In this document: positions 43,009-51,098 of the stretch, piece after piece
Layout of the letters: each line of letters begins with the position of its first letter
Position numbering within the stretch: position 1 is the first letter of the stretch
The notes under the pieces: model-generated
What the model was told of the DNA's origin: nothing
The model's database searches: none
What the model saw: only the letters and a program-made list of their open reading frames with translations
Assembly (NCBI GenBank): GCA_018660265.1
Contig: JABJKS010000061.1
Location: 1 to 64,000 of the forward strand
Length of the DNA: 64,000 nucleotides
Source of the DNA: Rhodospirillaceae bacterium
Lineage (GTDB): Bacteria > Pseudomonadota > Alphaproteobacteria > GCA-2731375
Direction of reading: 5' to 3'
Program-made: the position numbers and the translations under genes

Positions 43009-43942
43009 ACATATCGAACGCCAAAAAATTCAAAAATAACTGGGTCCCCACGATAATCGGAAGGCCTGCAAGCATGACCGTACCAGGTGATGCCAAAACA
43101 GACTCGGCGGACGCCGCATGCCAACTGGCGACGCCGAACGTGAGGCCGAATATCAGGCTGGATAGGCCAAGAACCATGTTCAAGGTTGCAATATTAAAAT
43201 CACGCAAAAAATAATTGTAGCCGATCCGTTTCAGAAAATTCCTGGCGTGCAAGAATGGAAATGTCAGTAAGCTATGGGTCTCATTTAGACCGCTTTTTTC
43301 CCGGCCGTATTTCGCCGGCATGGGAATATCGGTGACAACAGCGCGCAGCGTATTAAGCCGAAACAGCATATCGGTTTCGAAAAAATAACGTTCGCTCAAT
43401 TTCTCCAATGGCAGTACGGCAAGGACGTTACTGTGGATCGCTGTGAAGCCATTAGCGGGGTCAAACAGCTCCCAATACCCAGATGACATCTTGGCAAGAA
43501 ATGACATGCCCGCATTGCCGATGATACGTGACAAGGGCATCGTTGCCGTACTTTCAAGGCTATAAAATCTGTTGCCTTTAGTGTAGTCGGCCTGGCCGGC
43601 AGCGATCAATGCGATCAAGCGTGGAATTTGATGGGCATCCATTTGACCGTCACCGTCAATCTTGGCGACAATCTGTGCGCCTTTGCGTAATGCCTCGCGG
43701 TAACCCGTTACAACGGCTGCACCCACACCTTTGTTGATGCCGTGTCTGATGACGTGCACACGCGGGTCTGACGAATATTTTTCATCAATTACATCACCGC
43801 TGTTTTCGGGGCAGGCATCGTCAATACATATGATATGGGCGATATCCGGGGTGATTGATGCGATGACATCGCAAATAGAACCCGCCACCCGGTGACACGG
43901 AATTACCACTGCAATATCCAGTTTATCAGAGCCGATCATCAA
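42962..43942 (-). CDS. Family-2 glycosyltransferase with C-terminal membrane helices, GtrB/DPM1-like
   Basis: A 326-residue protein. The GT-A domain shows AVVIPCHRVAGSI, IICIDDACPENSGDV, KIDGDGQMD (metal-binding DGD near residue 97) and FDPANGFTAIH (near 160). Two hydrophobic helices at about 255-275 and 285-308 anchor it. The expected reaction is transfer of a sugar to undecaprenyl phosphate. It overlaps the methyltransferase gene upstream by 17 bp and converges with the GT-C gene, which is its likely partner in a Gtr-type system. No GtrA lies beside it; the only one in the window is at 10823. Confidence 0.86.
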   Translation of the reverse strand: MMIGSDKLDIAVVIPCHRVAGSICDVIASITPDIAHIICIDDACPENSGDVIDEKYSSDPRVHVIRHGINKGVGAAVVTGYREALRKGAQIVAKIDGDGQMDAHQIPRLIALIAAGQADYTKGNRFYSLESTATMPLSRIIGNAGMSFLAKMSSGYWELFDPANGFTAIHSNVLAVLPLEKLSERYFFETDMLFRLNTLRAVVTDIPMPAKYGREKSGLNETHSLLTFPFLHARNFLKRIGYNYFLRDFNIATLNMVLGLSSLIFGLTFGVASWHAASAESVLASPGTVMLAGLPIIVGTQLFLNFLAFDMSNQPSVPIHPRLSRA

Positions 43943-44849
43943 TCCCCCAATGGTCGCTTACGCTGTCCGAAGCGTTCATGTCTTCCATTGCACCCATCGT
44001 CCCTATGGGTCTGAGGATAACATTGAATCCCGAAACAGTCAGGTCGATATCAGTTCGATACAAAAATTCTCGCGACAATTTCCAGCGCGGCAAAGGCGGC
44101 TTTTCCCAGCGGTCAACGTGGCCAACATCAATTTCAAAGCCCGCTGAATTGAACTCTGCGAGAATATCTTCATAGCCCAACCGGTTTGTGTAAAAGCCCG
44201 ATTCAGTGAAAAATGCGCTTTCCCAGACTCTATTTGAGAATCTGAGGTTATTCAAATTTGCGCTTAAATGGTCGCGCAGGTCGATGCGGTGTGAACAGGC
44301 GCCTGTGGGCTTTAGAATCCGTCGCAATTCTTTCATGGTGTCACTGAATTCATGTTTGCGTACATGTTCCAGCACCGCTTGCGACCAGATAAAATCGACC
44401 GAACTGTCCGGAATTGTCCGAAGCCCCTCCAAGCCATTGGTCAGATAGTGCGCTTCACATAGGCTCAACATTCCCTCGGTACTTGTGATGCCCTTAAGGT
44501 CTGGTGCTGACACGCCCCGGCTCTGCAAACTTGTGGCAATGGTTTTGTAAATTTCCATATCCTTGCGCGCGAAATCTCCCGCATCGACTAGCCAGCAAGC
44601 GGCACCTCCCATGCCGTTGATGACCAAGGCCGAGGCCAGGCTATCGCCGGGCCCAAGCTCAAGCGCGGCAAATCCTTCCCCCGATCCGGGCTTTCCCGCA
44701 GCTTCATAATGCTGGTCAAAATTGCGAAAAACGTAATCCGGATCATCCATTGCGCCATGCCGGAATAACGACAGGCGCTGCCAGAAACTATAGCCAAACG
44801 GCAATCGCGACAGAATTATCTTCGCCAGTATCTTAAGCCACCATGGCAA
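43926..44849 (-). CDS. Class I SAM-dependent methyltransferase
   Basis: A 307-residue protein with a short hydrophobic N-terminus, then a Rossmann methyltransferase domain: ALELGPGDSLASAL (near residue 62) is the SAM motif and FIWSQAVLEHVRKHEF (near 152) the post-motif with the typical Q-A/V-LEHV. The C-terminal region is unassigned. The substrate is unknown; a sugar or lipid-linked glycan is likely from context. It starts 5 bp after the 51-residue gene and overlaps the downstream GT2 by 17 bp. Confidence 0.82.
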   Translation of the reverse strand: MPWWLKILAKIILSRLPFGYSFWQRLSLFRHGAMDDPDYVFRNFDQHYEAAGKPGSGEGFAALELGPGDSLASALVINGMGGAACWLVDAGDFARKDMEIYKTIATSLQSRGVSAPDLKGITSTEGMLSLCEAHYLTNGLEGLRTIPDSSVDFIWSQAVLEHVRKHEFSDTMKELRRILKPTGACSHRIDLRDHLSANLNNLRFSNRVWESAFFTESGFYTNRLGYEDILAEFNSAGFEIDVGHVDRWEKPPLPRWKLSREFLYRTDIDLTVSGFNVILRPIGTMGAMEDMNASDSVSDHWGIDDRL

Positions 44850-44854
44850 AACGC

Positions 44855-45010
44855 CTAATCCAATCGTTCATGCAAATGCCGGCCAATTAGCCACCAAGTG
44901 CGTAGTTGAAAAATTTGCCTCCGCCACAGACCATAGATCATGTGCGCGCCAAACCGCCGCCGATACGTTTCCGGTGTGTCATAGCGCGGCGCATTTATCT
45001 CAGCACCCAT
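44855..45010 (-). CDS. Small arginine- and tryptophan-rich protein (51 aa), unidentified
   Basis: ATG at 45010 lies one base after the PIG-L stop, and the TAG at 44855 is 5 bp before the methyltransferase start, so the frame fills the gap between two operon genes exactly. The product is basic: MGAEINAPRYDTPETY, then a helix-forming stretch with RRRFGAHMIYGLWRRQ and LRTWWLIGRHLHERLD. The heptad-like pattern of aromatic and arginine residues suggests an amphipathic helix lying on a membrane or protein surface. No family is recognised. It was found by reading the gap. Confidence 0.5.
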   Translation of the reverse strand: MGAEINAPRYDTPETYRRRFGAHMIYGLWRRQIFQLRTWWLIGRHLHERLD

Positions 45011-45011
45011 T

Positions 45012-45839
45012 TCAAATACGAAAGTAGCGCCGGCACAGATCGAGATATTCTATCGCAGGCACGACGAAAAAGGCCTCCCCATAGACCTTTTCTCTGCCCG
45101 GAATAAACCGGCATGTCATCGCATTCATGCCACGGATATAGTGTGCCCAGTCCCGATTGCCCGGTACGCTTTTCCACATGCGCATCAGTCGTTCTTTTTC
45201 GTTCATCTCGCCGGTGATATTTATCACAACATTTGGGATGACGGTCGAATAAATCTGATAACTCCAAATTTCCGGTCTGAGGCCGGTTTCCCGCAGCGAC
45301 CGGGCAAGTAGTTGATTTACATTTCGATGGTCTGCGTTGTCATCGAGGAGAAAGGTCGTAAAAATTAAGTCGGGCTGAGTAGCCAATAAAACCTCTGACA
45401 ACTGCCTGTTGAGGTCCTCATCACCCGCGATAGCACCGACGGTTCCCTGCAAAAAGAACGGCGTCGAACCAAGTTCGGTGGAGATCTCCATCGCTTCTGA
45501 TGCGATTTTTTCCTTTGTGCCATCTGTCTCGTCGGTACTTGTTACGTAGACAATTGTAATTTCGCTCGAACGCCCGGCGAGTTGCAGCAGGACGCCACCG
45601 GCACCAAAAATATCATCGTCGAGATGCGGTGCGACAACAAGCACCCGTTTTGCGACCGGACAATCCATGACAATTGGTTGCAAGATATCGGTAAAGCATT
45701 TGGTTTCCAAAATTTGCGAGGAAACACTGCCGTCAAACAAACCGGAATATGACTTAAGGACAAATTTGTAATTTGCTTTGCTGGGATTGCTGAGCAGCAA
45801 CGCGCGAATTTTTCCTTTCAGCTTAGCTATCATCAACAT
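45012..45839 (-). CDS. PIG-L-family deacetylase
   Basis: A 275-residue zinc-dependent de-N-acetylase of the LmbE/PIG-L fold. VLVVAPHLDDDIFGAGG (residues about 66-82) holds the metal-binding His72 with Asp74 and Asp75 (usual form A-H-P-D-D-E), and DNADHRNVNQLL near 167 gives the second metal histidine. Known members remove acetyl groups from GlcNAc-containing substrates, so this enzyme could expose an amine on a glycan or its precursor. It starts 3 bp after the GNAT gene's stop, and the next small gene begins one base after its own stop. Deacetylation followed by re-acylation is a plausible pairing with the GNAT. Confidence 0.88.
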   Translation of the reverse strand: MLMIAKLKGKIRALLLSNPSKANYKFVLKSYSGLFDGSVSSQILETKCFTDILQPIVMDCPVAKRVLVVAPHLDDDIFGAGGVLLQLAGRSSEITIVYVTSTDETDGTKEKIASEAMEISTELGSTPFFLQGTVGAIAGDEDLNRQLSEVLLATQPDLIFTTFLLDDNADHRNVNQLLARSLRETGLRPEIWSYQIYSTVIPNVVINITGEMNEKERLMRMWKSVPGNRDWAHYIRGMNAMTCRFIPGREKVYGEAFFVVPAIEYLDLCRRYFRI

Positions 45840-45842
45840 TTC

Positions 45843-46931
45843 CTAGAGCAGTTTGTTATCGCCAAAAGTATATACGGCGTCATCTACGGAGGCGGGCGGC
45901 GGTGAGATCCAAAATTGGTTGTATGCCTTTTCATCTTCCATAATGACCATTGCTCTAAACGCTTGTATCGCGGCGGGTATGACCACCTTGCTTCGGACAA
46001 TCGCGGCCTCATCGCCGGCGCAGGCAAACAATGCGGCATTTAGTATTTCCTCAAAAGAGGCGGAAATATCCGTTGGACCAACAATCAGTTCGCAGAGCGT
46101 CGCCGCGCCGTCATGTCCACGATGGGCAATTGTAATTGCCTGTACACGGCCTTCGCTTCGCAATTCATACCAGTGAAATTGTCGCTGCGGATGGTCCAAA
46201 TATCGCCATTTCAGATAGGCAATGTCACGCACAACGCCGGTTTTCTGAACCGCCTGAAACGCACTGAGCAGTTCGCTATAATCTGTCGTGCCCGGTGCCA
46301 GAACGTTAGAAGCCTCGCATGGTTGCATTCTCAGCGGGCCTTGGGCTGTGACCGGTTTGCCCGCCCTGGTAAGGAGGGCGTCTACAATCGGCATACAGCC
46401 CAATGCTTGAATGATTGGGAGAAGGAACCGTAAATGCGGCAGGCGCAGGGAGAGAAATTTTGCAGAAGATACGGTCGCGGTAAAGGTCAATCCGGTATTG
46501 GGCACGGCTTTTGATCCCAGCGCATGCCACAGGGCGGCGGCATCGCGGCTATGGTGCAGGCCAACGATTTTCCAATTTTCCGGGGCGCTCTCAAAAAAGC
46601 GAAGAAGATGCTTACACAACATGATCCCGGCCATGCCGCGATGGTCTGGGTGGACGACGAGATCGCTCAGCACTATGGCGGGCGAAATGCCCCCATCGCT
46701 CTTAAACATTCGCTGTGAGTAGCCGACAAAACCGACAAGCTCCTCAGCCTTGAACATGACGTGGCCAAGGGGAGGGGTCATTCCCGTATTCACTTTCGAG
46801 CCTTCAAGCAACCATGGTTGCGTTGCGATCCAGGACTGTTTCATTTGACGGCTGGTCAAACCTGCTTCCACGGTCAGATCAAAAACCCGGTCTAGGTCAT
46901 CGCTGTTCAGCTCTTCAATTCTATACGACAT
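45843..46931 (-). CDS. Two-domain GNAT-like acyltransferase
   Basis: A 362-residue protein whose N-terminal part (about 1-150) is GNAT-like: EELNSDDLDRVFDL start, GFVGYSQRMF, and VVHPDHRGMAGIMLCKHLL as the acyl-CoA/acyl-carrier loop (HRGMAG). The second half (about 160-362) resembles the C-terminal domain of FemAB- or mycothiol-synthase-like double GNAT proteins but lacks a clear loop. Length is well above single GNATs. In this operon the acyl donor might be the nearby acyl carrier protein rather than acetyl-CoA; that is inference. It is 3 bp upstream of PIG-L. Confidence 0.75.
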   Translation of the reverse strand: MSYRIEELNSDDLDRVFDLTVEAGLTSRQMKQSWIATQPWLLEGSKVNTGMTPPLGHVMFKAEELVGFVGYSQRMFKSDGGISPAIVLSDLVVHPDHRGMAGIMLCKHLLRFFESAPENWKIVGLHHSRDAAALWHALGSKAVPNTGLTFTATVSSAKFLSLRLPHLRFLLPIIQALGCMPIVDALLTRAGKPVTAQGPLRMQPCEASNVLAPGTTDYSELLSAFQAVQKTGVVRDIAYLKWRYLDHPQRQFHWYELRSEGRVQAITIAHRGHDGAATLCELIVGPTDISASFEEILNAALFACAGDEAAIVRSKVVIPAAIQAFRAMVIMEDEKAYNQFWISPPPASVDDAVYTFGDNKLL

Positions 46932-46986
46932 GATCTGTCACAATGGTCTGGCTAACCCAAGGGGCTGAGCTGATAGGCAAACGCGG

Positions 46987-47757
46987 TCAGTCTTTAGGGA
47001 CCGCCAGCTCCATAATCAAGGAGCCGCGCAGCAGTGGAAAGAGGCGCAGGAGGCCGCGATAAAATATCCGCCGCCGGGGTACATTCGGTTTGTGCAGACA
47101 GAGTTCGAAATTCATCACCTTCATGCCGGCAGCATTCGCAACTTTTGCCAGGGTGTAGGGTGTGAACCAAAAGCGGTGATCGGTATTGATCCTTTCGCTA
47201 TGCCTTAACGCATTCAAAAAATTGTCGAGGTGGATGGCGTTTGGCACAGTCAGTAAGAAACGGTCGACGCAGTTGCCGTATTTCGCGGCAATATTTTCGA
47301 GAAACAAGACCGGATTATCAATATGCTCCAGCATTTCGCCAAGCACCATATAATCCCATTTTGCACCAACCACTTCGGGTAGCGGGTCATCGTCAATAAG
47401 GTTGCAGATCACCACGTTGTCAAAACCAAGGGTCCGGACCAGCACCGCGCCTTCTTCATTAATGTCGATGCCGAGGCAGGTCTGGCTTGCCTCGGTCAAG
47501 CGTTTGTGCAGCCAGGTATTGTTTTCAATACGCTGTCTAATAAGCGGAACATGGTCGAGGCAACCGACATGGATCACACGTTTCCCCCGGACCATATCCT
47601 CTAGATATTGGACCCGCTCGTTGAGCCCCTGACTGTTGGCTGCGACTGTCATGTCGAGGCTGGCCGAGAACGACTCGCCCGAAAGATACGGCAGGTATTC
47701 TGGTTTCATCCGCATAATTTGTCTGCATTTCTTGAATTTATATTCTTCAGCCTGCAT
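46987..47757 (-). CDS. Class I SAM-dependent methyltransferase
   Basis: A 256-residue methyltransferase-fold protein. VIHVGCLDHVPLI (near residue 60) is a weak SAM motif, CLGIDINEEGAVLV (near 93) supplies the acidic residue after the second strand, and YMVLGEMLEHIDNPVLFL (near 135) is the standard LEHI post-motif. An in-frame later start (ATG at 47712) is possible. The substrate is unknown. It lies between the MaoC-SDR gene (91 bp upstream) and the GNAT gene (55 bp downstream). Confidence 0.8.
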   Translation of the reverse strand: MQAEEYKFKKCRQIMRMKPEYLPYLSGESFSASLDMTVAANSQGLNERVQYLEDMVRGKRVIHVGCLDHVPLIRQRIENNTWLHKRLTEASQTCLGIDINEEGAVLVRTLGFDNVVICNLIDDDPLPEVVGAKWDYMVLGEMLEHIDNPVLFLENIAAKYGNCVDRFLLTVPNAIHLDNFLNALRHSERINTDHRFWFTPYTLAKVANAAGMKVMNFELCLHKPNVPRRRIFYRGLLRLFPLLRGSLIMELAVPKD

Positions 47758-47848
47758 TGCCGTGAAGTGAATTCGGATAGCGTATCGTTGTGATCGCCGG
47801 AGGGGGCAGCCGCATCAAAGGGTTGGTCATTTATTCGAGGCATAGGGT

Positions 47849-49054
47849 CTAAATCTCTCCGCCCGTCAGTTTCAAAACCTGACCTGTCATGAAAGCGCTT
47901 TGCTCCGACAACAAGAAATCGACGGTGCCGCAAAGATCCTCCGGGCTGCACAATCGAGCCAAAGGAATACGGGCCTGCTCCAATTGTTGTTGTCGCTGGC
48001 CCATCTGCCTGTTAATTCCTACGGGTAACAGACTTGGTGCCACCACATTTGCGAGAATTTTCTTGGCGGCCAATTCGGGTGCAACAAGGCGAATGGTATT
48101 TTCCAATGCCGCCTTGCCAAGGGAGTAGGCGGCAACGGCTGGATTGGGATGGTGAGAACCAAGTGTTGATCCGATAGCAATCAGACGCCCACCGGACTTG
48201 GGTGCAAATTCCGTCAAGGCGCGAGCCAGTTCGAGGGTAGTATTGATACCAAATCGAACTTGCCGGTCCAAAATATCTTCGGTGCTATTTATCAGACCAC
48301 CACGTGGCATCCCCGGCCAGGCCGCATGCACGACGGCATAGAGCGAGCGGCCGGCCAAGGTATCTGCCAGTTCAGCCCGCCATTGGCCAATTTCAAGGTC
48401 TGCCACAATGGTACTGTCTGCGGTCTCTTCGCTTACCGTGCCTTGGCCATCCGCCCGTCGAATGAGCGAAATAATCTGAAAATTCCCCTTTAGCGAATCG
48501 CACAAATATTGCCCGATGCCGCCGGAGGCACCGGTGACCAGAATGACCTTCCCGGTCGTCTCACCCCCGACTTGGGCCGCAACAGGCTCCGATTGTGTCC
48601 TGCTTTGCGTTTCCGCGCGAGGATCGGATAAACCGAACCTGATCAGGAACTCGGAAACCCGGCAATCATCCTTTAATGTAGTGACTGTGACGATCAGCCT
48701 GCCGCTTTGGGTCTCTGCATTCCAAGCTGCCACACGCCCGGAAACCCGAACCCGGGCAGGAAAATACAATGGTTCGAGAAACTTGCATTCAACCGTGGTC
48801 AGTAAGGAATACTGTCCGGGTAAATACATCCCCGCCATGGCCGAGGCTAAGCCAAATTGATAGGCACCATGGGCTATGCGCGCGCTAAAATTTGTCGTCG
48901 CTGCGAAAGCCGCATCAACATGTAACGGATTATGATCACCTGACAAATTAGCGAATTGAAGGATATGTTCTTCTTCCACGTCAGTCTCATACGACGCCTC
49001 AAGACCGGCACGAATGTCCCTTGCCAAGTGTATTCTGGCGCTAGGCGAGGCCAA
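47849..49054 (-). CDS. MaoC-like hydratase/dehydratase fused to a short-chain dehydrogenase
   Basis: A 401-residue bifunctional protein. Residues about 15-145 are a MaoC hot-dog domain (FANLSGDHNPLHVD near 32, with the catalytic Asp/His pair, and ARIAHGAYQFGLASAMAG). Residues about 168-400 are a classical SDR (VTGASGGIGQYL near 173; YSLGKAALE near 308 with Tyr and Lys; terminal LTGGEI). Together they would reduce a 3-ketoacyl group and dehydrate, or hydrate, a 3-hydroxyacyl group on a carrier. The TTG at 49054 has AGGGG six bases before it and overlaps the carrier-protein gene by 14 bp, which supports acyl-ACP as substrate. Confidence 0.87.
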   Translation of the reverse strand: MASPSARIHLARDIRAGLEASYETDVEEEHILQFANLSGDHNPLHVDAAFAATTNFSARIAHGAYQFGLASAMAGMYLPGQYSLLTTVECKFLEPLYFPARVRVSGRVAAWNAETQSGRLIVTVTTLKDDCRVSEFLIRFGLSDPRAETQSRTQSEPVAAQVGGETTGKVILVTGASGGIGQYLCDSLKGNFQIISLIRRADGQGTVSEETADSTIVADLEIGQWRAELADTLAGRSLYAVVHAAWPGMPRGGLINSTEDILDRQVRFGINTTLELARALTEFAPKSGGRLIAIGSTLGSHHPNPAVAAYSLGKAALENTIRLVAPELAAKKILANVVAPSLLPVGINRQMGQRQQQLEQARIPLARLCSPEDLCGTVDFLLSEQSAFMTGQVLKLTGGEI

Positions 49055-49283
49055 GTTTTTCCCCTATCAGGTCTTTGATTACGAGAAATGATATAAACAG
49101 TTCCAGGTCGTCTGTGGAAATTGCGATGGCGAATTCTTCCTCGATCAATGACATCAAGGTAACGGTCGCAAGGGAATCCCATTCCGGCATGGAAGCAATG
49201 GCAGCGGTGGGAATATCTTCACGCGCCACATCAGGGAAAACCGCTTCAAAGCAACCCAGCAACCGTGATTCCATTTGTGACAT
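49041..49283 (-). CDS. Acyl carrier protein
   Basis: An 80-residue acidic four-helix carrier. EWDSLATVTLMSLIEEEFAI (residues 34-53) contains the phosphopantetheine attachment Ser37 in DSL, followed by the conserved acidic helix II. The ATG at 49283 begins 2 bp after the FkbH stop and gives the normal length; a longer frame upstream would overlap FkbH. Sandwiched between FkbH and the MaoC-SDR fusion, it is dedicated to this pathway rather than to fatty-acid synthesis. A phosphopantetheinyl transferase from elsewhere would be needed. Confidence 0.92.
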   Translation of the reverse strand: MSQMESRLLGCFEAVFPDVAREDIPTAAIASMPEWDSLATVTLMSLIEEEFAIAISTDDLELFISFLVIKDLIGEKLGLA

Positions 49284-49285
49284 TT

Positions 49286-51007
49286 CTAGGTGTACCCAAT
49301 TTTGTGATAGAGGTTCGGGCAAGCGTCTTCAAACACCTGCTTTTTTAAGGATATACAGGACTTGGTTTCCGCTTCCAACAACGTACCGAGAAACGCGGTG
49401 ATAGGTTCGTTTCGCGCAGTCTGTACAAAATTCAGGGCAATTTTCTCTGCTTTGAATTTTTCGAACACAATTGCCAGGTGTTGATATTCGATCCGCCGCG
49501 AAAACGCCCGGCAACTCATGACCCAAGACAGGATGCGCGCCCCGTCGTCTTCATTTTTGCCGGCCATGACAGCAATGGTGCCGAGGGGGCCAAATTTGTC
49601 TTCATACGCCAGTGACAGCAAGAAAGTGTCTGCCTCCGCCATCAACCCGTCCCATTCACCAGGCTGATACCGAGCGCCGTTCAAGTTAAACTGATTGGTC
49701 TTATTCACCAGTTCAAAGGCGCGGCCATCGGAGCCTTGTTTGCCAAAATTTGCCGTTATTTGGGGGGCGTTCTCCAAAAGAAATGCCTCATGATCCTCAT
49801 CGTCGGATACGCTCGACTTTTCAACGAATGCCACATTGGCCCGAATGCTTTGCAGCCTGATCAAATCTTCGTCTCTTGGCTTTCTGTCTTCAAAAAGATG
49901 TCTCAGTTCGCTAAGAAAAGCCGGCAACTTATCGTCATCGTCGGTGGGATAAAGCATTGGCGTAATATCCGCGAACCGGGATTGGACTTCGTTGAGTTCC
50001 ATTGGATTGTCATCCACGAAGACGACGCTGTCGGGTAGGATATTCCATGTCGCCAACACATCGCCAACGGCCAGTGATTTACGCTGCCAGGATGCTTTAA
50101 TCGGGAAAATCTGGTTTCGGTCTAGAATAAGATCTGAACGCGAAAGCGCCTGTTCAACATTTGCCGGCTCATTTTTGCTGGCGATCGCGATTAGAACACC
50201 CTGCTGCGCCAATAACGACAGCAGCTGCTGGTAATGGCCATGCCCCTGTGCATCTGTTTCCAACGACCAGCCCACGCCGGCATCGCCAACTTCGCCAAGA
50301 ATACCACGCCATAGGGTGCCATCTAAATCCGTGATAATTCCCTTCTTCCATGGCTGCGGAAACAGCAATCCAATAATGCGCTCGGACAGCTGCGAGGCCC
50401 AGTTCGTGGTAAATGGAAACCCTGCCCGCAGCAGCATGCGCAAGCTAAATGCCGGATCGCCTTGATCCATAGGACTTTGATCAAGAATGCGGACGTTTGG
50501 ATGACCGCTCAGTTCATTGATCAATCCTGCCAATTGAAAACGCAGGCTGGCTTCAAACGAGCCGAGTCGATCTTTACCCGACAGATATTGCGCTGGTAGG
50601 GGATAATGCGGCGGCACAACGGCAACGACCGTCTTGTCAGCCACGGTACGAATAAGGCGCGCCAAGCGGCCAATCTGCCCTGATACTGAGAGTAGAATAT
50701 CCTGGCCATCGGCGGCGACATGGCCCGTGGCGCGAAACCCCAGGCGAGGGTCAATGTCCGACCATTCCATGACAACAGCAACCGCTGAAGGTGGCTGTTT
50801 GGTTAGGCCCCTCAGCGTCTCGGCAAGACTGCCGTAAAGGCCAACGTCAACACTGACATTGTGCGCCGGAAACCGTTGGCATGCCCGCGCCAGCAGAAAG
50901 GTTTTAAGGTGCAGCGCTTCAAACCCGCATGCCAAGGCAATTTTTTGTGCGGGCTGATCTTCATCCTGCCGTGTGCCGGCAAGCTTTACGGCTTCTGCGA
51001 GCTTCAT
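49286..51007 (-). CDS. FkbH-like HAD-IIIC phosphatase/acyl-loading protein
   Basis: A 573-residue protein. The N-terminal region (about 45-200) is SGNH-like, and the central HAD domain carries GIITDLDGTLWRGILGE with nucleophile Asp227 and Asp229. IASKNEPANVEQAL and FVDDNPMELNEVQ supply later HAD motifs. The C-terminal part (about 420-573) has a GNAT-like fold (KFGPLGTIAVMAG, VMSCRAFSRRIEY). FkbH proteins take 1,3-bisphosphoglycerate, remove phosphate and load D-3-phosphoglycerate-derived glyceryl onto an ACP. The presence of the ACP gene 2 bp downstream fits this role closely. In surface-glycan clusters such proteins build hydroxyacyl substituents. Confidence 0.92.
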   Translation of the reverse strand: MKLAEAVKLAGTRQDEDQPAQKIALACGFEALHLKTFLLARACQRFPAHNVSVDVGLYGSLAETLRGLTKQPPSAVAVVMEWSDIDPRLGFRATGHVAADGQDILLSVSGQIGRLARLIRTVADKTVVAVVPPHYPLPAQYLSGKDRLGSFEASLRFQLAGLINELSGHPNVRILDQSPMDQGDPAFSLRMLLRAGFPFTTNWASQLSERIIGLLFPQPWKKGIITDLDGTLWRGILGEVGDAGVGWSLETDAQGHGHYQQLLSLLAQQGVLIAIASKNEPANVEQALSRSDLILDRNQIFPIKASWQRKSLAVGDVLATWNILPDSVVFVDDNPMELNEVQSRFADITPMLYPTDDDDKLPAFLSELRHLFEDRKPRDEDLIRLQSIRANVAFVEKSSVSDDEDHEAFLLENAPQITANFGKQGSDGRAFELVNKTNQFNLNGARYQPGEWDGLMAEADTFLLSLAYEDKFGPLGTIAVMAGKNEDDGARILSWVMSCRAFSRRIEYQHLAIVFEKFKAEKIALNFVQTARNEPITAFLGTLLEAETKSCISLKKQVFEDACPNLYHKIGYT

Positions 51008-51098
51008 AGTGAAAGTCTCATTTCATAATCGAAAAACCAGCACTCATGCCGGATGCCGGTGCGTGAAGTCGAGGCCGCATTGTATGCGAAATTTTCTG

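Noticed and set aside
47849-51007. FkbH, ACP and MaoC-SDR as part of a polyketide or fatty-acid cluster
   Set aside because: No ketosynthase, acyltransferase or thioesterase domain is present, and all flanking genes concern glycans. A short hydroxyacyl group for a sugar is the better reading.
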